Source of the DNA: Variovorax boronicumulans
Lineage (GTDB): Bacteria > Pseudomonadota > Gammaproteobacteria > Burkholderiales > Burkholderiaceae_C
Assembly: GCF_029892485.1 (NCBI RefSeq)
Contig: NZ_JARXVG010000001.1
Location: 1,026,402 to 1,090,401 of the forward strand
Direction of reading: 5' to 3'
Length of the DNA stretch: 64,000 nt
Shown here: positions 59,893 to 64,000 of the stretch, piece by piece
Layout: the number at the start of each line of letters is the position of its first letter
Numbering within the stretch: the first letter of the stretch is position 1
Notes under the pieces: generated by a model
Database searches by the model: none
What the model was told of the DNA's origin: nothing
What the model saw: only the letters and a program-made list of their open reading frames with translations
Position numbers and translations under genes: made by a program

Positions 59893-62118
59893 ATGCAACT
59901 CCCTTTCCTCCCCCGCCAACGCCTGCTGCATGCCTCGCTCGCGGCAGCCTTCGGCACCACCGCTGCGCTCTGGAGCGTCGGCAGCCACGCCCAGACGTCC
60001 GCTCCCGCGGCGGCAGCCGCGGACGGCAATCCCGCCAGCGCCACGCTGCCGGCGGTGACGGTGAATGCCGAGTCGGAGGAAAGCGCCACCAGCCACGTGG
60101 ACGGCTATGTGGCCAAGCGCAGCAGCACGGGCACCAAGACCGATACGCCCATCATCGAGACGCCGCAGTCGATTTCCGTCGTCACTTCCGACCGCATGCA
60201 GGCCACCGGCTCCACCACGCTCAAGGATGCGCTGAGCTACTCGCCCGGCGTGGCCATCACGACGTTCGGCGCCGATTCGCGCTACGACTGGCTCACGCTG
60301 CGCGGCTTCGATGCCTATGCGCCGGGCTTCTACCTGGATGGCCTGCCGCTGCGCAACAACGGCAACTGGGGTGTGTGGCGCACCCAGAACTACGGTGCCG
60401 AGCGCATCGAGCTGCTGCGCGGCCCCGCGTCGGTCCTGTATGGCGCGAGCGGCCCGGGCGGCGTGGTCAATGTCGTGAGCAAGCGCCCGACGGCCGAACC
60501 CTTGCATGAGCTCCAGATGCAGATCGGCGACCACAACCGCAAGCAGATCGCCGGCGATTTCTCGGGTCCGCTGGACGCCGATGGCAAGGTGCTCTACCGC
60601 GTGGTCGGCCTGATCCGCGACGGCGACCTGCCCGCCGGCAAGATGCCCGACCGCCGCTCGTACTTCGCGCCCTCGATCACCTGGCGCCCCTCGGGCGACA
60701 CCAAGCTGACGGTGCACGCCGAAATCGACCGCACGCGCGCCGGCGTCTACAACCGCATCCAGCCGCAGGTCGGCTCGCTGATTCCGACCGCGATCGGCAC
60801 CCGCCTTTTGCCATCGCTGGCGACCGGGGACGCCAACTACGACCACTTCAACAGCGACCAGTGGCTGGTGGGCTACGAGTTCGAGCACCGCGTGAACGAC
60901 ACCGTCACCGTGCGCCAGAACGCGCGCTACGGCGAGCTGAAGGTCGACTACGCTGGTGTCTGGCCGTTGCGCCGCCTCACCACCGTGGACGCGCGCAATC
61001 CGCTCGACCCGCTGAACTTCATGTTCCTGGGCCGCTACCCCACCGGCAGCCGCGAGCGCGTCACCTCCTTCAGCATCGACAACCAGGTGCAGGCCGATCT
61101 GCGCTCGGGCGACTGGCAGCACAAGGTGCTGGTCGGCCTGGACTACCAGCGCAACCGCATCGACCAGTACAGCTTTTCCACCGGCACCGCACCGACGATC
61201 AACGTCTATGCACCCGTGTACGTCGGTCCGATCAAGGAAGGCGCACCGTGGATGAACGCCGACACGCGGCTGACCCAGACCGGCCTGTACCTCCAGGACC
61301 AGATCAAGTGGGGCGACCGCTGGGCGCTCACGCTGGGCGGCCGCTACGACAGCGGCGACAGCGACGTGTTCGACCGCCTGACGGCCAAGAGCACGGGCAT
61401 CTCGCAGCACAAGTTCACCAAGCGTGCGGGCCTCGTCTACCTGGCGCCGAACGGCGTGGCGCCTTACCTCAGCTACACCGAGTCGTTCTCGCCGACCGGC
61501 AGGCTCGACCCGGTCAGCCGCCAGCCGTTCAAGCCCGAGACGGGCAAGCAGTACGAAGCGGGCATCCGCTACCAGCCGCCGGGCACCAAGCAGAGCTACA
61601 GCGCGGCGATCTTCGACCTGCGCCGCCAGAACTACATCTCGAACGACGCGAACTTCATTCCCAGGCAGACCGGTGAAATCCAGGTCCGCGGCCTGGAGCT
61701 CGAAGCCACTGCCGAACTCACCTCGCGCGTGAACCTCACCGCGTCCTATGGCTACACGCCGCGCGCCATCGTCACGGCCAGCGCCAATCCGGCCGAGATC
61801 GGCAAGCAGGCCAATGCGGTGCCGCGTCACCGGTTCGCGGTCTGGGCCGACTACCGCTTCACCAACGGTGTGAAGGTGGGCCTGGGTGCGCGCTACACCG
61901 GCTCGAACTACGGCGACGGCGAGAAGGTTGCGCCGTACAAGGTGCCTGCCTCCACGGTGTTCGACGCCATGATCGGCTACGACTTCGAACGCTGGAGCCT
62001 GGCGCTGAACCTGCGCAATCTGACCAACAAGGACTTCATCGCCAACTGCGACCAGTTCGGCAAGTGCTACTACGGCGCGCCACGCTCGATCGTGGCGACG
62101 GCCGCGTACCGCTGGTAA
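59893..62118 (+). CDS. TonB-dependent siderophore receptor
   Basis: A 741-residue outer-membrane receptor for a ferric siderophore (FhuA/FpvA-like group). The signal peptide ends at residue 33 (GSHAQT). The plug begins TPIIETPQSISVVTSDRMQ and includes LTLRGFDAYAPGFYLDGLP and IELLRGPASVLYGASGPGGVVNVV. The barrel ends ATAAYRW. There is no N-terminal signalling (STN) domain, so it should not itself activate a FecR/ECF pair. Context makes the locus's own hydroxamate the likely ligand. A long terminator follows and separates it from the converging NRPS gene. Confidence 0.93.
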   Translation: MQLPFLPRQRLLHASLAAAFGTTAALWSVGSHAQTSAPAAAAADGNPASATLPAVTVNAESEESATSHVDGYVAKRSSTGTKTDTPIIETPQSISVVTSDRMQATGSTTLKDALSYSPGVAITTFGADSRYDWLTLRGFDAYAPGFYLDGLPLRNNGNWGVWRTQNYGAERIELLRGPASVLYGASGPGGVVNVVSKRPTAEPLHELQMQIGDHNRKQIAGDFSGPLDADGKVLYRVVGLIRDGDLPAGKMPDRRSYFAPSITWRPSGDTKLTVHAEIDRTRAGVYNRIQPQVGSLIPTAIGTRLLPSLATGDANYDHFNSDQWLVGYEFEHRVNDTVTVRQNARYGELKVDYAGVWPLRRLTTVDARNPLDPLNFMFLGRYPTGSRERVTSFSIDNQVQADLRSGDWQHKVLVGLDYQRNRIDQYSFSTGTAPTINVYAPVYVGPIKEGAPWMNADTRLTQTGLYLQDQIKWGDRWALTLGGRYDSGDSDVFDRLTAKSTGISQHKFTKRAGLVYLAPNGVAPYLSYTESFSPTGRLDPVSRQPFKPETGKQYEAGIRYQPPGTKQSYSAAIFDLRRQNYISNDANFIPRQTGEIQVRGLELEATAELTSRVNLTASYGYTPRAIVTASANPAEIGKQANAVPRHRFAVWADYRFTNGVKVGLGARYTGSNYGDGEKVAPYKVPASTVFDAMIGYDFERWSLALNLRNLTNKDFIANCDQFGKCYYGAPRSIVATAAYRW

Positions 62119-62169
62119 GCAGGCAAGGCTCCTAAGGCGCGAATGCGCCTTGAGTGAACCCACTAGTAG

Positions 62170-62206
62170 AAAGGGCCCGGCGCATTCAATGCGCCGGGCC
62201 CTTTTT
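62170..62206. terminator. Bidirectional terminator between the receptor and NRPS genes
   Basis: A perfect 16-base stem (AAAGGGCCCGGCGCAT / ATGCGCCGGGCCCTTT) with a three-base loop is flanked by an A-rich left side and a T-run on the right, so it can stop transcription in both directions. It lies 51 bases after the receptor stop and 40 bases after the NRPS stop. A smaller hairpin (AAGGCGC-GAAT-GCGCCTT, 62134-62151) precedes it without a T-run. Confidence 0.92.
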
Positions 62207-62246
62207 CCATTCCGCCAGCCGGCGGGTGGACCAACCAATCAGCCGA

Positions 62247-64000
62247 TCAGGAGTGGCCGCATCGCGCTGCCAGGTCCGCAAGACTGTCGGCCTTCATCAC
62301 ATCCGCCAAGCCCAGCGGGCCGCCGCCCGGCACCTGCTCCCGCAGGCCGAGCAGCAACTTGAGGCTCAACAGCGAATCCCCGCCCAGCTGGAAAAAGCTG
62401 TCATGGCGGCCCACTCGCCGCACGCCCAACAACCGGACCCAGAGCGCAGCCAGCGCCTGCTCCGACTCACCCCGCGGCGCCTCGTAGGCCTTGCGGCCGG
62501 CCGCCACCGCCTGCGGCAACATGGCAGCAGCCGGCCCGGCCTGCGACCCTGTCCTTTCGCCGAGTTCCAGTGCAGGCCGCTGCGGCTGCACGGCGAGGGC
62601 TTCGACGAGCTCGGCAACGGCCGCCCGCATGTGCTCGCAGACGCGGGCGGCGCCCACCGATCGGCTGACCTGCGCCGTCAGCGCAAAGCCGTCACCAAAA
62701 TCGCTCACGGACACGCCCACCGGGTAGTTGCTGCGCTCCTGGCCCGAGACGAACTCGATGCCGTCCCACGCGGAGGCGGACTCCGGCGAGCGGCGGGGGC
62801 TGTGCCGGTAGTTCAGCAGCGAGGAGAACAGCGGCGCGCCCTTCGGCAGCGCACTGCAGCGCTGCGCGAGCGACAGGCTGGCGTGTTCGTGGTGCATCAA
62901 CTGCGCCAATGCCGCATGCGTTTCCTGCACGCATTGCGCCACGCCGAGCGCACCCAGCTTGATGCGCACCGGCAGCATGTTCATGCACAGGCCCATGGCC
63001 CGCGCGGCACCGTCGCCGGCCTGCATGCGGCCGAACAGCACCGTGCCGAACACGAGGTCGTCCTGTCCGGTGGCCTTGGCCAGCACCAGCGCCCAGGCCA
63101 GGTGGAACAGCGTTGCCGGGCTCACGCCATGGCGCTGCGCCTGCTGCCGCAACCGCGACGCCAGCGTGGCATCGATCGGAAGCTGCGCGTCGTCGACATC
63201 GGAGCCGTCGCATTGCACATCGGTCAGGCCGAAAGGCATGGTGGGCTGTGCCACGTCGCCCAGCATGCGGGTGAAGAACGCTTCGTGCTCGGCCTGTTCC
63301 ACGCCCAGCCGGGCATGGGCCACGAAACGACGGAACGGCACGGGCGCCGGCAGCGCGACATCCGGGTTTTGCTGGATCGAGGTGATCTCGTCCATCAGCA
63401 GTTCCAACGTCGTGTGGTCCGAAATGAGGTGATGGCTGGGTAACTGCAGGAGCCATCGCTGCTGCGCCGCATCGTGCGCCGCCACCGCATCGATCATCGG
63501 CGCGCGCCGCACGTCGATGCGGTAGCCGGTGGGATCGACATGGGCGTTGAGCCGCTCGGCCACGCTGGCGCCTGCCGATGCGGCATCGCCTTCGAGCCAC
63601 TGCAGCGTCAGCCGTGCCTCCCGGCACACGACCTGCACAGGTTCCCGAAGCCCCTCCCACACGATCGCGGTGCGAAGGATGTCGTGCCGCGCGATCACCT
63701 GGTTGAAGCTCTCGATGAAACGCTTCAGCCGATCCCGGCTGTCGAAGCTCATCAGCAACGGATAGACATACACGTCGCCTTGCGCCTGCATGAGGTGATG
63801 GAACAGGATGCCCTCCTGCAGCGGCGCCAGCGGATAGATGTCCTGGATGTTGGCCCCCCCCCTCGGCACCGCGGCCTCGATGCGGCGCAGCTCCTCTTCG
63901 CTCAGCGCCACCAGCGTCACCATCTCCGGGCGGATCGCCTCGCAACCTTCCGCCGGAATCCCGTTGTCCGGCACCTGCACCTCGGGGCGGCCCGCGTCCT
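62247..64000 (-). CDS. Non-ribosomal peptide synthetase, C-terminal part (condensation + carrier)
   Basis: The last ~583 residues of an NRPS; the frame stays open through the right edge, so the gene starts outside. Visible order: the end of an adenylation/carrier module linker (RPEVQVPDNGIP), a condensation domain starting NIQDIYPLAPLQEGILFHHL with the active-site LPSHHLISDHTTLE (HHxxxD, bases ~63415-63435), and a carrier domain with the phosphopantetheine Ser in FFQLGGDSLLSLKLLL. The stop comes ~35 residues after that Ser. There is no adenylation domain between the two and no thioesterase after. It would build the peptide siderophore using hydroxyornithine supplied by the neighbouring genes. 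Resemblance to Comamonadaceae siderophores of the vacidobactin/variochelin/delftibactin kind is inference. Confidence 0.92.
   Translation of the reverse strand, partial: DAGRPEVQVPDNGIPAEGCEAIRPEMVTLVALSEEELRRIEAAVPRGGANIQDIYPLAPLQEGILFHHLMQAQGDVYVYPLLMSFDSRDRLKRFIESFNQVIARHDILRTAIVWEGLREPVQVVCREARLTLQWLEGDAASAGASVAERLNAHVDPTGYRIDVRRAPMIDAVAAHDAAQQRWLLQLPSHHLISDHTTLELLMDEITSIQQNPDVALPAPVPFRRFVAHARLGVEQAEHEAFFTRMLGDVAQPTMPFGLTDVQCDGSDVDDAQLPIDATLASRLRQQAQRHGVSPATLFHLAWALVLAKATGQDDLVFGTVLFGRMQAGDGAARAMGLCMNMLPVRIKLGALGVAQCVQETHAALAQLMHHEHASLSLAQRCSALPKGAPLFSSLLNYRHSPRRSPESASAWDGIEFVSGQERSNYPVGVSVSDFGDGFALTAQVSRSVGAARVCEHMRAAVAELVEALAVQPQRPALELGERTGSQAGPAAAMLPQAVAAGRKAYEAPRGESEQALAALWVRLLGVRRVGRHDSFFQLGGDSLLSLKLLLGLREQVPGGGPLGLADVMKADSLADLAARCGHS

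Noticed and set aside
63856..63863. A run of eight C in the NRPS gene, a possible frameshift position.
   Set aside because: The condensation domain reads correctly on both sides in the same frame, so no shift is present.
63978..63980. A GTG that could be taken as the start of the NRPS gene.
   Set aside because: The frame is open to the window edge and the residues before it (DAGRPEVQVPDN) are a normal end of an NRPS module, so the gene is simply cut by the window.
1..64000. Scan by eye for CRISPR arrays, tRNA/rRNA genes, transposases, integrases and phage genes.
   Set aside because: None was recognised. Gene order and composition look like stable chromosome throughout, so no mobile island is claimed.

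Overview
The window is GC-rich, gene-dense bacterial chromosome from a betaproteobacterium of the Burkholderiales. The gene set (Edd-Eda pathway genes, a PCMT/rhodanese/TolC/WaaA neighbourhood, an orphan PhnD-like binding protein, a hydroxamate siderophore NRPS locus) and the feel of the proteins point to Comamonadaceae, most likely Variovorax. That placement is inference from recognition, not from a search. I see no rRNA or tRNA gene, no insertion sequence, no phage and no CRISPR array. No stretch longer than 300 bases lacks a gene.

Layout. 1-2561: an unknown lipoprotein, divergent from an endonuclease/exonuclease/phosphatase-family protein. 2569-11890: a sugar or sugar-acid locus. A GntR/FadR regulator and a four-gene carbohydrate ABC importer run leftwards; a sugar-acid dehydratase, DgoK kinase, DgoA aldolase and class II aldolase run rightwards; a palindromic operator candidate lies between them. 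12110-15799: a small Arg-rich secreted protein, then a MarR-MFS-MATE drug/solute export set. 15875-20009: a thioesterase and an FbpABC ferric iron importer with a Fur-box-like site. 20110-24545: GST, glyoxalase I, a HAD hydrolase and the edd-eda Entner-Doudoroff pair. 24744-28962: an OmpA-like protein, ChaC overlapping SodC, a MobA-like nucleotidyltransferase, PdxH and an AEC transporter. 29110-33030: a ZnuD-like TonB receptor with a small His-containing partner, MsrA and a TetR regulator. 33123-38633: PCMT-like protein, rhodanese, TolC, WaaA and phosphomannomutase. 38744-43506: an Ada-AlkA fusion with Ogt, a DMT transporter, a DUF1345 protein and an outer-membrane beta-barrel protein. 43651-47000: acyl-CoA synthetase and PoxB. 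47113-52621: a LysR / tannase-family lipoprotein / FAD oxidase / MFS set. 52877-54484: orphan PhnD-like binding protein and a GST. 54506-64000: a hydroxamate siderophore locus that continues past the right edge.

How parts work together. The sugar locus would import a sugar or sugar acid, dehydrate the aldonate to a 2-keto-3-deoxy acid, phosphorylate it and cleave it to pyruvate plus glyceraldehyde-3-phosphate. Edd and Eda, 11 kb away, do the equivalent for 6-phosphogluconate. In the siderophore locus an ornithine N-monooxygenase and a hydroxyornithine formyltransferase supply N5-formyl-N5-hydroxyornithine to the NRPS, a PvdE-type ABC protein exports or processes the product, a TonB receptor recovers the ferric complex and an FhuF-like protein reduces it. 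A Fur-box-like site precedes the receptor, and a near-identical one, in the opposite orientation, precedes fbpA.

The points most worth a second look are: the NRPS end, which is condensation-carrier with no adenylation or thioesterase domain; an 80-codon gene encoding only a FecR-type N-terminal domain; and two inverted copies of a ~125-bp intergenic repeat whose 21-base arms pair with each other and carry a canonical G-quadruplex motif.
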